Positions 10,282 to 19,206 of a stretch of DNA of 64,000 nucleotides are shown here, in pieces. The stretch lies in assembly GCF_022171985.1 (NCBI RefSeq), contig NZ_JAJVHF010000001.1, positions 62,001-126,000 on the forward strand, read 5' to 3'. The notes beneath the pieces are model-generated. The model made no database searches. It had not been told where the DNA came from and saw nothing but the letters and a program-made list of their open reading frames with translations. The stretch comes from Huaxiibacter chinensis. Lineage in GTDB: Bacteria > Pseudomonadota > Gammaproteobacteria > Enterobacterales > Enterobacteriaceae. The position numbers and the translations under genes were made by a program. Each line of letters starts with the position of its first letter. Position 1 is the first letter of the stretch.

Positions 10282-11928
10282 CTACTTCACACAGGCCGCG
10301 CACTGCGAGGATTGTATTTGCTTAAAGAAGTCGTTGCCTTTGTCATCCACGAGGATAAACGCCGGGAAATCTTCCACTTCAATTTTCCAGATCGCTTCCA
10401 TACCCAGTTCAGGATACTCCACGCATTCCAGACTCTTGATACTGCCCTGCGCCAGCACCGCCGCCGGGCCGCCAATGCTGCCCAGGTAGAATCCGCCGTG
10501 CTTGTGGCACGCATCGGTAACCTGCTGGCTGCGGTTGCCTTTTGCCAGCATGATCATGCTGCCGCCGTGGGCCTGCAGCTGATCGACATAAGAGTCCATA
10601 CGCCCCGCCGTTGTTGGGCCCAATGAACCCGACGCATAGCCTTCAGGGGTCTTCGCCGGACCGGCATAGTAGATCGGATGGTCTTTAATGTACTGCGGCA
10701 GCCCTTCGCCGTTGTCCAGGCGTTCTTTGAGCTTCGCATGAGCAATATCACGACCCACGATAATGGTACCGTTGAGCGACAGGCGCGTTGAGACAGGATA
10801 CTGAGAGAGCTGGGCCAGGATATCGCTCATCGGACGATTCAGGTCAACGTGAACCGCTTCGCCCTCGCCTGCCTGACGCAGTGCTTCAGGAATGTATTTG
10901 CCCGGATTATTTTCCAGTTTTTCGATCCAGATACCGTCACGATTGATCTTCGCTTTGATATTACGATCCGCCGAGCACGACACGCCCATCCCGACCGGAC
11001 ACGAGGCCCCGTGGCGAGGAAGACGGATCACGCGGATGTCGTGCGCAAAATATTTTCCGCCAAACTGTGCACCCAGCCCCAGGTTCTGCGCTTCGGTTAA
11101 CAGCTCTTGCTCAAGCTGAACGTCGCGGAACGCCTGACCGTGTTCGTTACCTTCCGTCGGCAGCCCATCATAATATTTCGTGGAGGCCAGCTTAACGGTT
11201 TTCAGGGTGCTTTCCGCAGAGGTCCCGCCGATAACAAAGGCAATGTGGTAAGGCGGGCAGGCAGCGGTGCCCAGCGTTCGCATTTTTTCCACCAGATAAT
11301 TTTTAAGCTTGCCCGGTGAAAGCAGCGCTTTTGTTTCCTGGTAGAGATAGGTTTTGTTCGCTGACCCGCCGCCTTTGGCGATGCAGAGGAACTTATACTC
11401 ATCGCCGTCCACGCTGTAGAGGTCAATTTGCGCAGGCAGATTGGTGCCGGTGTTGACCTCTTTATACATATCCAGCGCCGCGTTTTGCGAATAACGCAGG
11501 TTATCTTCGATGTAGGTGTTGTATACACCGTGCGCCAGCGCGGCTTCGTCGCCACCGCCGGTCCAGACACGCTGGCCTTTTTTACCGGTGATGATCGCGG
11601 TACCGGTATCCTGACAGGTCGGTAAGATGCCTTTGGCCGCGATGTCAGAGTTGCGCAGGAACTGCAGGGCAACGTACTTATCGTTTTCGCTGGCGTCGGG
11701 ATCGCTCAGGATATCCGCCACCTGCTGCTGATGCGCCGGGCGTAACATGAAGGAGGCATCATGGAAGGCGTGCTGCGCAAGAAGCGTGAGCGCCTGCGGA
11801 TCGACCTTCAGGATCTCCTGCCCCTCAAACTCCGAGACAGAGACGTGATCGCGGGTTAACAGATAATACTCAGTGTGATCCTTGCTCAGTGGGAAAGGAT
11901 CCTGGTAATGAAAGGGTTTATTCGACAT
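10282..11928 (-). CDS. fumA: FumA, class I [4Fe-4S] fumarase
   Basis: Homodimeric, oxygen-sensitive fumarase, the main aerobic isoenzyme when iron is available. The 548 residues align throughout with E. coli FumA. Candidate cluster cysteines are C105 in PTCQDTG, the cysteine in GTAACPPYH and one in [13 protein letters not shown]. The C-terminal domain has the [13 protein letters not shown] motif. It is upstream of fumC, giving the iron-dependent and iron-independent enzymes in one locus. It is divergent from manA, with a shared 200-bp control region. Confidence 0.97.
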   Translation of the reverse strand: MSNKPFHYQDPFPLSKDHTEYYLLTRDHVSVSEFEGQEILKVDPQALTLLAQHAFHDASFMLRPAHQQQVADILSDPDASENDKYVALQFLRNSDIAAKGILPTCQDTGTAIITGKKGQRVWTGGGDEAALAHGVYNTYIEDNLRYSQNAALDMYKEVNTGTNLPAQIDLYSVDGDEYKFLCIAKGGGSANKTYLYQETKALLSPGKLKNYLVEKMRTLGTAACPPYHIAFVIGGTSAESTLKTVKLASTKYYDGLPTEGNEHGQAFRDVQLEQELLTEAQNLGLGAQFGGKYFAHDIRVIRLPRHGASCPVGMGVSCSADRNIKAKINRDGIWIEKLENNPGKYIPEALRQAGEGEAVHVDLNRPMSDILAQLSQYPVSTRLSLNGTIIVGRDIAHAKLKERLDNGEGLPQYIKDHPIYYAGPAKTPEGYASGSLGPTTAGRMDSYVDQLQAHGGSMIMLAKGNRSQQVTDACHKHGGFYLGSIGGPAAVLAQGSIKSLECVEYPELGMEAIWKIEVEDFPAFILVDDKGNDFFKQIQSSQCAACVK

Positions 11929-12128
11929 TGTGCTCTCACTTACAACATTGCTGATTATGGTCCAGGCAGATCTTCCGTTTGCCCTGCTTAAAAGCGAGTT
12001 GGCTTATCCTACACAATTTTTTAACAAAAACTGAGACTAGTACGACTTTTTGCACGCGCAGGTTACTTCCGTCCGGTTTATTGCTTTAATACGGGCAGTT
12101 AATTCCACATTTGAAGCAGGGCTTGATA

Positions 12129-13304
12129 ATGCAAAAACTCATCAACTCAGTGCAAAACTACGCCTGGGGAAGTAAAACTGCGTTAACGGATCTCTACGGT
12201 ATCGCCAATGACAACCATCTGCCGATGGCAGAGTTATGGATGGGCGCGCACCCGAAGAGCAGCTCAAAAATTAAAGATGCCAGCGGCCAGGTTGTTTCAC
12301 TGCGCGACGTGATTGACGCCGACAAAACGGCGTTGCTGGGTGAGAAAGTGGCCCGCCGTTTTGGTGAACTCCCTTTCCTGTTTAAAGTTCTTTGCGCCGA
12401 TCAGCCGCTTTCGATTCAGGTTCATCCGAATAAAAAAGCCTCTGAAGTGGGTTTTGCAAAAGAGAACGCGGCGGGTATCCCCCTCGATGCCGCGGAGCGT
12501 AACTACAAAGATCCTAACCACAAGCCGGAACTGGTTTTCGCCCTCACGCCGTTCCTGGCGATGAACGCGTTCCGTGAGTTTTCCGAGACCGTCTCGTTGC
12601 TGCAACCGGTGGCCGGGGCGCATAAAGCCATTGCGCACTTCCTCGAAAACCCTGATGCCGCGGGCCTGAGCCAGCTCTTTGCCAGCCTGCTCAATATGCA
12701 GGACAGCGAAAAGTCCCACGCGCTGGCGGTACTCAAAGCGGCGCTAACCAGCCAGCAAGGCGAGCCATGGGAGACCATCCGTCTGATTGCTGAGTTCTAC
12801 CCGGAAGACAGCGGTCTTTTCTCCCCGCTGCTGCTGAACGTGGTGAAGTTAAACCCGGGCGAGGCGATGTTCCTGTTTGCCGAAACGCCTCACGCCTATT
12901 TGCAGGGCGTGGCGCTGGAGGTCATGGCAAACTCAGATAACGTACTGCGTGCCGGTCTTACGCCAAAATACATCGACATCCCTGAGCTGGTCGCTAACGT
13001 GAAGTTTGTGGCTAAACCTGCTGCTGAGCTGCTGACCCAGCCGAGCCACCACGGCGCAGAACTCGATTTCCCTATCCCGGTGGACGATTTTGCCTTCTCT
13101 CTTCATGACCTCAGTGAAGCGACCGCCACCATTGCCCAGGAGAGCGCCGCGATTGTCTTCTGCGTGGAAGGGGAAGCCCGATTAAGCAAAGGCGATGAGC
13201 AGCTTACGCTGGCGCCTGGCGAGTCGGCATTTTTATCGGCGAGCGACTCTCCTGTTGCGATTCAGGGCCATGGCCGACTGGCGCGAGTTTTCAATAAACT
13301 TTAA
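12129..13304 (+). CDS. manA: ManA, mannose-6-phosphate isomerase
   Basis: Zinc enzyme that interconverts mannose-6-phosphate and fructose-6-phosphate, feeding mannose use and GDP-mannose synthesis. It is 391 residues, the E. coli length. The type I PMI zinc ligands Q97 and H99 (SIQVHPNK), E134 (HKPE) and the histidine of AETPHAYLQG are present. The ATG at 12129 matches the family start (MQKLINSVQNYAWGS); an in-frame ATG at 12111 would add six residues. A strong terminator follows at 13363. Confidence 0.96.
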   Translation: MQKLINSVQNYAWGSKTALTDLYGIANDNHLPMAELWMGAHPKSSSKIKDASGQVVSLRDVIDADKTALLGEKVARRFGELPFLFKVLCADQPLSIQVHPNKKASEVGFAKENAAGIPLDAAERNYKDPNHKPELVFALTPFLAMNAFREFSETVSLLQPVAGAHKAIAHFLENPDAAGLSQLFASLLNMQDSEKSHALAVLKAALTSQQGEPWETIRLIAEFYPEDSGLFSPLLLNVVKLNPGEAMFLFAETPHAYLQGVALEVMANSDNVLRAGLTPKYIDIPELVANVKFVAKPAAELLTQPSHHGAELDFPIPVDDFAFSLHDLSEATATIAQESAAIVFCVEGEARLSKGDEQLTLAPGESAFLSASDSPVAIQGHGRLARVFNKL

Positions 13305-13362
13305 GGGCTTACTGAATTTTTCACTAACTCTTGCTAAGCTAGTCAGAGCTTTGTTTACCTCA

Positions 13363-13391
13363 CCAGGCGGTTTTACCGCCTGGTTTCATTT
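13363..13391 (+). terminator. Rho-independent terminator of manA
   Basis: A 9-bp perfect stem (CCAGGCGGT / ACCGCCTGG, 13363-13383) with a TTT loop is followed by TTTCATTTT. Confidence 0.85.
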
Positions 13392-13405
13392 TAGGGATAA
13401 TCACG

Positions 13406-14950
13406 ATGAAAAAATCAGTCGTAGCGGTGGGTGTTATTGTTGCATTAGGCATCGTCTGGACGGGCGCCGCCTGGTTTACCGGGAAGCAGCTGGAGAATCG
13501 TCTGGGCGAAATGGTGGCCCAGGCCAACAGCGAGCTTAAGCGCAGCGCGCCTGAAGCCGGGCTGGAGCTGAGCTACCAGAATTACCAGCGCGGCGTTTTC
13601 ACAAGCCATATGCAGCTGGTCGTGAAGCCTGTAGCCGGTGCGCAGAATGGCTGGCTAAAAGCGGATCAAAGCGTGGTGCTCAATGAAGTGGTCGATCACG
13701 GTCCGTTCCCGATGGGGCAACTGAAGCATTTCAACCTGATCCCTTCGATGGCGTCGGTAAAATCAACGCTTGTGAAAAACGAGACCACGCAACCTCTGTT
13801 TGATTTGGCGAAAAATGAATCACCGATGGTCATCGATACCCGTATTAGCTACGCGGGTGATACGCGATCGGATATCGCGCTGAAAGCGCTGAATTACGAA
13901 AAAGGGGATGAAAAAGTCACCTTTAGCGGCGGTAACTTTACGCTGGATGCGGATCGCGAGGGTAACGTCTTCTCTCTGACCGGCAATGCGGAGAGCGGCC
14001 TGATTAATGCCGTTAACGAATACGGTCAAAAGGTGCAGCTAACCTTCAACAACCTGAAAGCGGACGGTAACAGCCGTCTGACCAGCTTTGAAGAGCGCAT
14101 CGGCGACCAAAAAATGAGCCTGGATAAACTGGCTGTTTCTGTTGAAGGCAAAGAGATGGCCGTGCTGGAAGGGATGGATCTGAAGGGAACTTCCGATGTC
14201 TCGAAAGATGGCAAGAGCATCAACAGCCAGCTCGATTACACGCTGAACAGCCTGAAAGTGCAGAGCCAGGACCTGGGTTCAGGCAAGCTGACCCTGAAAA
14301 TTGGCAACATCGATGGCCAGGCGTGGCATCAGTTTAGCCAGCGATATACCCAGCAGAGTCAGGCCGCCCTGGCCGACAAAGCGTTGATGGACAAAAATCC
14401 GGAGCTGTATCAGCAAAAAGTCATGGATGCCCTCTTTGGCAACCTGCCGCTGCTGCTCAAAGGCGATCCGGTGATCACCATAGCTCCTCTGAGCTGGAAA
14501 AACAGCAAAGGCGAAGCCAACTTTAACCTGTCGCTGTTCCTGAAAGATCCGGCAACCGCAACCGGTGAAGTGCAGACTCTGGCACAGCAAGTGGATCGCA
14601 ACGTGAAATCGCTGGAGAGCAAACTGTCCATTCCGGTCGACATGGCGACAGAATTGATGACCCAGGTTGCCAAACTGGAAGGGTATAACGAAGCCGATGC
14701 CGGCAAGCTGGCAAGCCAGCAGGTAAAAGGCATGGCGGCGATGGGCCAGATGTTCCGCATCACCACGCTGGAAGACAATGTGGTGGGTACCAGCCTGCAG
14801 TATGCGAATGGTCAGGTCACCCTGAACGGCCAGAAAATGCCGCTGGAAGAGTTTGTCGGCATGTTCGGTATGCCAACGCTGGGCATGCCTGAACCGGCCG
14901 TTCCTGCTACCCCGGCTCTCCCTGCAACACCTGCCGTCCCGCAGCAGTAA
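13406..14950 (+). CDS. ydgA: YdgA, DUF945 family periplasm-facing protein
   Basis: The 514-residue product has an N-terminal signal anchor (about 3-22, VVAVGVIVALGIVWTGAAWF) and a long soluble DUF945 domain. The C-terminus is a proline/alanine-rich tail (PEPAVPATPALPATPAVPQQ). E. coli YdgA is an inner-membrane-anchored homologue, about a dozen residues shorter, of undefined function in the same position after manA. Related DUF945 proteins (YihF) belong to the same family. No enzymatic motif could be recognised. Confidence 0.9.
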   Translation: MKKSVVAVGVIVALGIVWTGAAWFTGKQLENRLGEMVAQANSELKRSAPEAGLELSYQNYQRGVFTSHMQLVVKPVAGAQNGWLKADQSVVLNEVVDHGPFPMGQLKHFNLIPSMASVKSTLVKNETTQPLFDLAKNESPMVIDTRISYAGDTRSDIALKALNYEKGDEKVTFSGGNFTLDADREGNVFSLTGNAESGLINAVNEYGQKVQLTFNNLKADGNSRLTSFEERIGDQKMSLDKLAVSVEGKEMAVLEGMDLKGTSDVSKDGKSINSQLDYTLNSLKVQSQDLGSGKLTLKIGNIDGQAWHQFSQRYTQQSQAALADKALMDKNPELYQQKVMDALFGNLPLLLKGDPVITIAPLSWKNSKGEANFNLSLFLKDPATATGEVQTLAQQVDRNVKSLESKLSIPVDMATELMTQVAKLEGYNEADAGKLASQQVKGMAAMGQMFRITTLEDNVVGTSLQYANGQVTLNGQKMPLEEFVGMFGMPTLGMPEPAVPATPALPATPAVPQQ

Positions 14951-14955
14951 TCCTC

Positions 14956-14980
14956 ACGCCCCTCTCAGGAGGGGCGTTTT
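14956..14980 (+). terminator. Rho-independent terminator of ydgA
   Basis: A 9-bp perfect GC-rich stem (ACGCCCCTC / GAGGGGCGT) with a TCAG loop is followed by TTT and a further T-rich stretch. Confidence 0.88.
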
Positions 14981-15044
14981 CTGACTTTTTCCTCCGTCGT
15001 TAAATAGCGCCTGCTTCCTATGGTTTTCCTGAAGAAAGGGTTTG

Positions 15045-15050
15045 TATAAT
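15045..15050 (+). promoter_or_regulatory. Consensus -10 element upstream of the serine hydrolase
   Basis: A perfect TATAAT hexamer lies 35 bp before the leader ORF start. No good -35 is seen (TTTTCC with a 15-bp spacer is the nearest). The terminator at 14956-14980 separates it from ydgA, so a promoter is needed here. Confidence 0.5.
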
Positions 15051-15084
15051 ACGGCCTCATCTTTCAGCGGAACCCTTGCCTCGT

Positions 15085-15150
15085 ATGCTTCTCTATTCTT
15101 CTTTTTGCCATCCGCTGCCGCTTTTTTGCGGGGATCCTAACGCGTTATGA
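15085..15150 (+). CDS. 21-codon leader ORF overlapping the serine hydrolase start
   Basis: A 21-codon ORF begins ATG CTT CTC TAT and encodes a product rich in Leu, Phe, Pro and Cys (MLLYSSFCHPLPLF then CGDPNAL). Its TGA stop overlaps the ATG of the downstream lipoprotein gene as ATGA. The ribosome-binding site is weak (AGCGGA about 14 nt upstream), and the downstream gene also lacks a well-placed one, so translational coupling is plausible. No homologue was recognised; this is a prediction from arrangement only. Confidence 0.4.
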   Translation: MLLYSSFCHPLPLFCGDPNAL

Positions 15151-16352
15151 GGGTATCCCCCCGTCTGTTGAGAAAGTCTCCTTTGCTGCTTACCTGGTTA
15201 ACCGTCTTGTTAACCGGCTGCGGTAACGGCACGCTGTCGCAGATGGATATGCCTGTGAATCAAAACGCCGCTTTCACGGTGGGAGATTACGGGCACGGGA
15301 TCGATCCCCTCGTTCGTCAGTACATGCAGGAAAAGCAGGTAAGCGGGATGATCGTGGCAATCATTCAAAATAATGGCCCGGTCGAGTTTCATCGCTACGG
15401 GATTACGGATGACAGGCATCGCTATCCTGTCACACCCGACACGCTGTTCGCGCTGGGATCGCTGAGCAAAGGCGTCACCGCCGAGGTCACCACCCTGTTG
15501 GTTAACGCGGGCAGGCTTAAGTGGACGGACACGCTTGAAACCCTGTTACCGGCGAACACGCCGTTAAGTGACGATGCCCGACGAATCACCCTGCTCCAGC
15601 TTGTGACCCATACCTCTGGTTTACCGCGTCAGCCTATGGATCTGCTGACCCTGGAGAACCTGCTGAGTTATTTCCGCTCCGGCGAGAATTTTTATACCCG
15701 GCTTGATGCGGACAGCGTGCTGAGCTATCTCGATGATTTTAGCGCCCCGACGTCGGCAGCCCCTCAGTATTCCAATCTGGGCTATGCCCTGGTGGGGTAT
15801 ATTTTGCACAGACACACCGGGCAAACCATTGAGGCGCTGGCGCAAAGCATGATCTTTAAACCGTTAAAAATGACTCACAGCAGTTTTACGCCTGACGTCC
15901 TGCCAGCGTATGCCTGTAGGGCACTGGGTCATGCCGGAGACCAGCCGAAGTTCATTCCGCGGGGCGAATTAACCCCCGACTGGGTGTTCCACCATAATAT
16001 GACCGGCGCGGCGAGTCTTTACAGCAGTGCCCGGGATCTGGCGACCTATGCCCGCGCGCATTTCACCTCAACCGGCGTGCCCTCTCTGGACAAAGCCTTT
16101 GAAGATGTCACGCAAACCTTCTATGACCGTGAGAAAGAAGCGGCCAATATCGGTTGGGTTAGCGATCGGTATGCCGACCGTAAAATTATCTGGCAGGTCG
16201 GGTATATCGGAGGGTATTCGAGTTACATCGGGTTCGACAGGGAGAACCAGAATGCCGTGGTAGTGCTGCAAAACAGCTTTAACTGGAGCAACTACATCGG
16301 CCATAGCATTCTGTCGCGTCTGGCGCTGAAAACCACCAGCCCGCGTCATTAA
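15147..16352 (+). CDS. Lipoprotein serine hydrolase, class C beta-lactamase/AmpH-like fold
   Basis: The 401-residue product has a lipoprotein signal (about 1-24) with lipobox LLTGC, so C25 should be lipidated. A Beta-lactamase (PF00144-type) domain carries the nucleophile motif S105-L-S-K108 and Y208-S-N210. The third motif is not KTG: the corresponding strand reads QVGYIGGYSSY (about 350-360). This combination suits a penicillin-binding DD-peptidase or esterase of the AmpH/EstB type better than a true AmpC beta-lactamase. The +2 residue after C25 is Gly, so outer-membrane sorting is expected. The gene lies between ydgA and malI, where E. coli carries the uid genes. Its substrate is unknown. 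Confidence 0.8.
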   Translation: MRVSPRLLRKSPLLLTWLTVLLTGCGNGTLSQMDMPVNQNAAFTVGDYGHGIDPLVRQYMQEKQVSGMIVAIIQNNGPVEFHRYGITDDRHRYPVTPDTLFALGSLSKGVTAEVTTLLVNAGRLKWTDTLETLLPANTPLSDDARRITLLQLVTHTSGLPRQPMDLLTLENLLSYFRSGENFYTRLDADSVLSYLDDFSAPTSAAPQYSNLGYALVGYILHRHTGQTIEALAQSMIFKPLKMTHSSFTPDVLPAYACRALGHAGDQPKFIPRGELTPDWVFHHNMTGAASLYSSARDLATYARAHFTSTGVPSLDKAFEDVTQTFYDREKEAANIGWVSDRYADRKIIWQVGYIGGYSSYIGFDRENQNAVVVLQNSFNWSNYIGHSILSRLALKTTSPRH

Positions 16353-16357
16353 CCGCC

Positions 16358-17386
16358 CTATTTAGCCAGTACCAGACGCGCGGAAACGATCTGATGCCCG
16401 CCCTGCACCTCTGATTTTTCAATACGCTGCATTATTTTTTCTGCAAGGGTGTAGCCCATTTCGCGCGCTGGCGTGGTGGCCCAGACAATGGGTAAATCAT
16501 CCAGGGCGTACTCGCCGACATCGGCAAAGGCACCCAGCGAGACATGCTGATCGAAAAAGGTTTCTACCCCGCCTTCGCCACTCTGTCGGCCCGCACGATG
16601 TAAACCAAACCATGCGCCCATCGCGATGATGTCGTTATAGCAGATCACCGCGCTAATCGTGGGACTGTTACGCAAGAGGGTGCCCATCGCTTCTGCGGCT
16701 TTTTTCTGGCTGGACTCACATTCAACCACCCATTCGCTGTGGAACGGTAAACCATATTTAATCAGCGTGGCGCAATATCCCCCGACACGTTCGGCGCGGG
16801 TGAGCGAGGAGCTTTTGCCGCCCAGCCAGGCAATTCGCTGATGACCCCGATGAATCAGATGTTCGGTCAACATTTGGGCGGCCTGCATATTATCGGGACG
16901 CAAGGTGTCTGCCTCGTCGAGATAACTGGCTCGCGAGGCGAAGACCACCGGAACCCCTTTCTGTGCAGCGCGCTCACATAATTCACTGCCAACCCCAGAG
17001 GCACCGGCAATAATCACCCCATCAACGCCCTGGGTCAGGAGCATGTCCAGCCGGGACAGGAGTTGTTCAGGCTCGCGCCCCCCGTGCAGCAAAAAGACCA
17101 TACGCCCTTGCCGTTCCAGCGCCTCCGTGAGGCCAGCCGTCAGTTCGGCATAAAAGGGTGACGTCAGATCGCGCACAATCAAGCCAATGACGCCACTTTG
17201 CCCACCCCTAAGAGAGGCTGCCTGACGGTTACGCACAAAGCCGAGTTGCTCGACGGCCTCGTTGACCCGCTGCCCCGTGGCGGGAGAAATACGCCCTTTA
17301 CCACTCAGAACCAGCGAAACCGTACTCACTGATACCCCGGCCGCGAGCGCGACATCATTAATGGTGATTTTCTTTGCGACAGACAT
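16358..17386 (-). CDS. malI: MalI, LacI-family repressor of malXY
   Basis: Repressor of the divergent malXY operon and of itself. It is 342 residues, the E. coli length, with the LacI-type helix-turn-helix ITINDVALAAGVSVSTVSLV (about 7-26) and hinge, then a periplasmic-binding-protein-like effector domain with RGGQSGVIGLIVRD. The ATG at 17386 gives MSVAKKITIND; a longer frame to 17434 is not supported. Both of its operators are in the malI-malX gap. The inducer is not known with certainty. Confidence 0.96.
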   Translation of the reverse strand: MSVAKKITINDVALAAGVSVSTVSLVLSGKGRISPATGQRVNEAVEQLGFVRNRQAASLRGGQSGVIGLIVRDLTSPFYAELTAGLTEALERQGRMVFLLHGGREPEQLLSRLDMLLTQGVDGVIIAGASGVGSELCERAAQKGVPVVFASRASYLDEADTLRPDNMQAAQMLTEHLIHRGHQRIAWLGGKSSSLTRAERVGGYCATLIKYGLPFHSEWVVECESSQKKAAEAMGTLLRNSPTISAVICYNDIIAMGAWFGLHRAGRQSGEGGVETFFDQHVSLGAFADVGEYALDDLPIVWATTPAREMGYTLAEKIMQRIEKSEVQGGHQIVSARLVLAK

Positions 17387-17416
17387 GTAGCGGCATGACT
17401 CCCTGATATTTGACGC

Positions 17417-17432
17417 GGTAAAACGATTTATC
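17417..17432. promoter_or_regulatory. MalI operator, malI-proximal
   Basis: GGTAAAACGATTTATC matches the perfect MalI palindrome downstream at 17496 in 14 of 16 bases. It is placed 30 bp upstream of malI, where it would block malI transcription. Confidence 0.75.
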
Positions 17433-17470
17433 AATACGTTATCTTTATACTGCTAATTAAAGCACGGGAA

Positions 17471-17486
17471 TGTGATTTGGCGCTCA
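17471..17486. promoter_or_regulatory. CRP site between malI and malX
   Basis: TGTGA-N6-GCTCA matches 8 of the 10 core bases of the CRP consensus TGTGA-N6-TCACA. It lies midway between the two MalI operators, and CRP activation of malI and malX is known in E. coli. Confidence 0.65.
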
Positions 17487-17495
17487 CTAAAGTTT

Positions 17496-17511
17496 GATAA
17501 AACGTTTTATC
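17496..17511. promoter_or_regulatory. MalI operator, malX-proximal (perfect palindrome)
   Basis: GATAAAACGTTTTATC is a perfect 16-bp palindrome. It sits 54 bp upstream of the malX start and equals the E. coli MalI operator. Confidence 0.88.
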
Positions 17512-17564
17512 TTTTCGCAGCATTGAAGCAGGTCTTTATTGTTTAACTATTAAGGAGTCGTTTT

Positions 17565-19157
17565 ATGACGGCGAAAGCAGCACAAAAAATATCGCTGTGG
17601 GAATTTTTCCAGCAACTGGGGAAAACCTTCATGTTGCCCGTGGCACTGCTCTCCTTCTGCGGGATTATGCTGGGCATTGGCAGTTCTCTGAGCAGTCATG
17701 ATGTCGTGACCTTAATCCCCTTCCTGGGGAACCCTGTGCTGCAGGCCATCTTCATCTGGATGAGCAAGGTCGGCTCCTTTGCCTTTAGCTTCCTGCCGGT
17801 CATGTTCTGTATCGCCATCCCGTTGGGTCTGGCCCGCGAAAATAAAGGCGTCGCGGCGTTTGCCGGCTTCGTCGGCTATGCGGTGATGAACCTTGCCGTC
17901 AACTTCTGGCTTACCGCAAAAGGCATTTTGCCGACCACCGATGCGGCCGTATTGAAAGCGAATAACATTCAGAGCGTGCTGGGGATCCAGTCCATCGATA
18001 CCGGGATTCTGGGTGCGGTTATTGCGGGTGTGATTATCTGGATGCTGCACGAGCGTTTCCATAATATCCGCCTCCCCGATGCTCTGGCCTTCTTCGGCGG
18101 CACGCGTTTTGTGCCTATCGTCACTCTGGTAGTGATGGGGCTGTTTGGTCTGATTATCCCGTTGATTTGGCCAGTGTTCGCCATGGGCATTACCGGCATT
18201 GGCCGCATCATTAATAGCGCGGGTGATTTTGGTCCGATGATTTTCGGTACCGGTGAACGTCTGCTGCTCCCCTTCGGTTTACAACATATTCTGGTTGCGC
18301 TGATTCGCTTTACCGAGGCGGGCGGGACAATGGATGTCTGCGGCCACGACGTTAGCGGCGCGCTGACCATTTTCCAGGCGCAGCTGAGCTGTCCGACCAC
18401 GCATGGCTTCTCTGAAAGCGCCACGCGCTTCCTGTCGCAAGGGAAAATGCCCGCTTTCCTCGGCGGTCTGCCGGGTGCGGCGCTGGCGATGTACCACTGC
18501 GCACGTCCTGAAAATCGCCATAAAATTAAAGGCCTGCTGATCTCCGGTGTGATCGCCTGCGTCGTAGGCGGAACAACCGAACCCATTGAATTCCTCTTCC
18601 TGTTCGTCGCGCCGGTGCTGTATCTCATCCACGCGGTGTTAACCGGTCTGGGCTTTACCGTGATGGCCGTACTGGGCGTGACCATCGGTAACACCGACGG
18701 CAACGTGATTGACTTCGTGGTCTTTGGCATCCTGCACGGCCTGTCAACGAAGTGGTATCTGGTCCCTGTCGTGGCGGCTATCTGGTTCGCGGTGTACTAC
18801 GGCATCTTCCGCTTTGCGATCGTCCGCTTTAATCTGAAAACGCCGGGTCGTGACCTTGACACAGCCAGCAGTGTTGAGCAGGCGGTGACCGGCACCGTGG
18901 GTAAATCCGGCTACAACACGCCGGCGATTCTGGCAGCGCTGGGCGGCGCGGACAACATTACCTCTCTGGACAACTGCATAACCCGCCTGCGTCTGTCGGT
19001 GGCGGACATGTCCAAAGTTGACACCAACGCACTGAAAGCCAACCGTGCGATTGGCGTGGTACAGTTGAACCAGCACAACCTGCAGGTGGTGATTGGTCCG
19101 CAGGTTCAGTCGGTCAAAGATGAGCTATCGACGCTAATGAGAACCGTCGAGGCCTGA
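17565..19157 (+). CDS. malX: MalX, PTS glucose/maltose-type EIICB permease
   Basis: Inner-membrane PTS component that transports and phosphorylates glucose, and possibly maltose, in E. coli. The 530 residues comprise an EIIC domain of about ten membrane spans (about 1-410, with the GTTEPIEFLFLFVAP substrate motif) and a C-terminal EIIB domain whose phospho-accepting cysteine is C471 in SLDNCITRLRL. The start has a well-placed AAGGAG. It depends on EIIA-Glc encoded elsewhere. malX and malY form an operon controlled by MalI and CRP. Confidence 0.95.
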   Translation: MTAKAAQKISLWEFFQQLGKTFMLPVALLSFCGIMLGIGSSLSSHDVVTLIPFLGNPVLQAIFIWMSKVGSFAFSFLPVMFCIAIPLGLARENKGVAAFAGFVGYAVMNLAVNFWLTAKGILPTTDAAVLKANNIQSVLGIQSIDTGILGAVIAGVIIWMLHERFHNIRLPDALAFFGGTRFVPIVTLVVMGLFGLIIPLIWPVFAMGITGIGRIINSAGDFGPMIFGTGERLLLPFGLQHILVALIRFTEAGGTMDVCGHDVSGALTIFQAQLSCPTTHGFSESATRFLSQGKMPAFLGGLPGAALAMYHCARPENRHKIKGLLISGVIACVVGGTTEPIEFLFLFVAPVLYLIHAVLTGLGFTVMAVLGVTIGNTDGNVIDFVVFGILHGLSTKWYLVPVVAAIWFAVYYGIFRFAIVRFNLKTPGRDLDTASSVEQAVTGTVGKSGYNTPAILAALGGADNITSLDNCITRLRLSVADMSKVDTNALKANRAIGVVQLNQHNLQVVIGPQVQSVKDELSTLMRTVEA

Positions 19158-19163
19158 CGTCTT

Positions 19164-19185
19164 GCCCCCTTCTTCTGAAGGGGGC
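19164..19185 (+). terminator. Intergenic hairpin between malX and malY
   Basis: A perfect 9-bp stem (GCCCCCTTC / GAAGGGGGC) with a TTCT loop lies directly after the malX stop and 22 bp before malY. It is followed by TTAATAATAAGGA, which is not a proper U-tract. It may be a partial terminator or an mRNA-stabilising hairpin rather than a full stop. Confidence 0.55.
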
Positions 19186-19206
19186 TTAATAATAAGGACG
19201 ATAAAG

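Noticed and set aside
11938..11952. Second Ter-like sequence (AATGTTGTAAG on the minus strand) upstream of fumA
   Set aside because: It shares nine core bases but lacks the locking G-C at position 6 and the AACTA end required for Tus binding.
17969..18730. 253-codon minus-strand frame opposite malX
   Set aside because: It is antisense to the EIIC domain; composition is Arg/Pro/Ser-rich as expected for a shadow frame.
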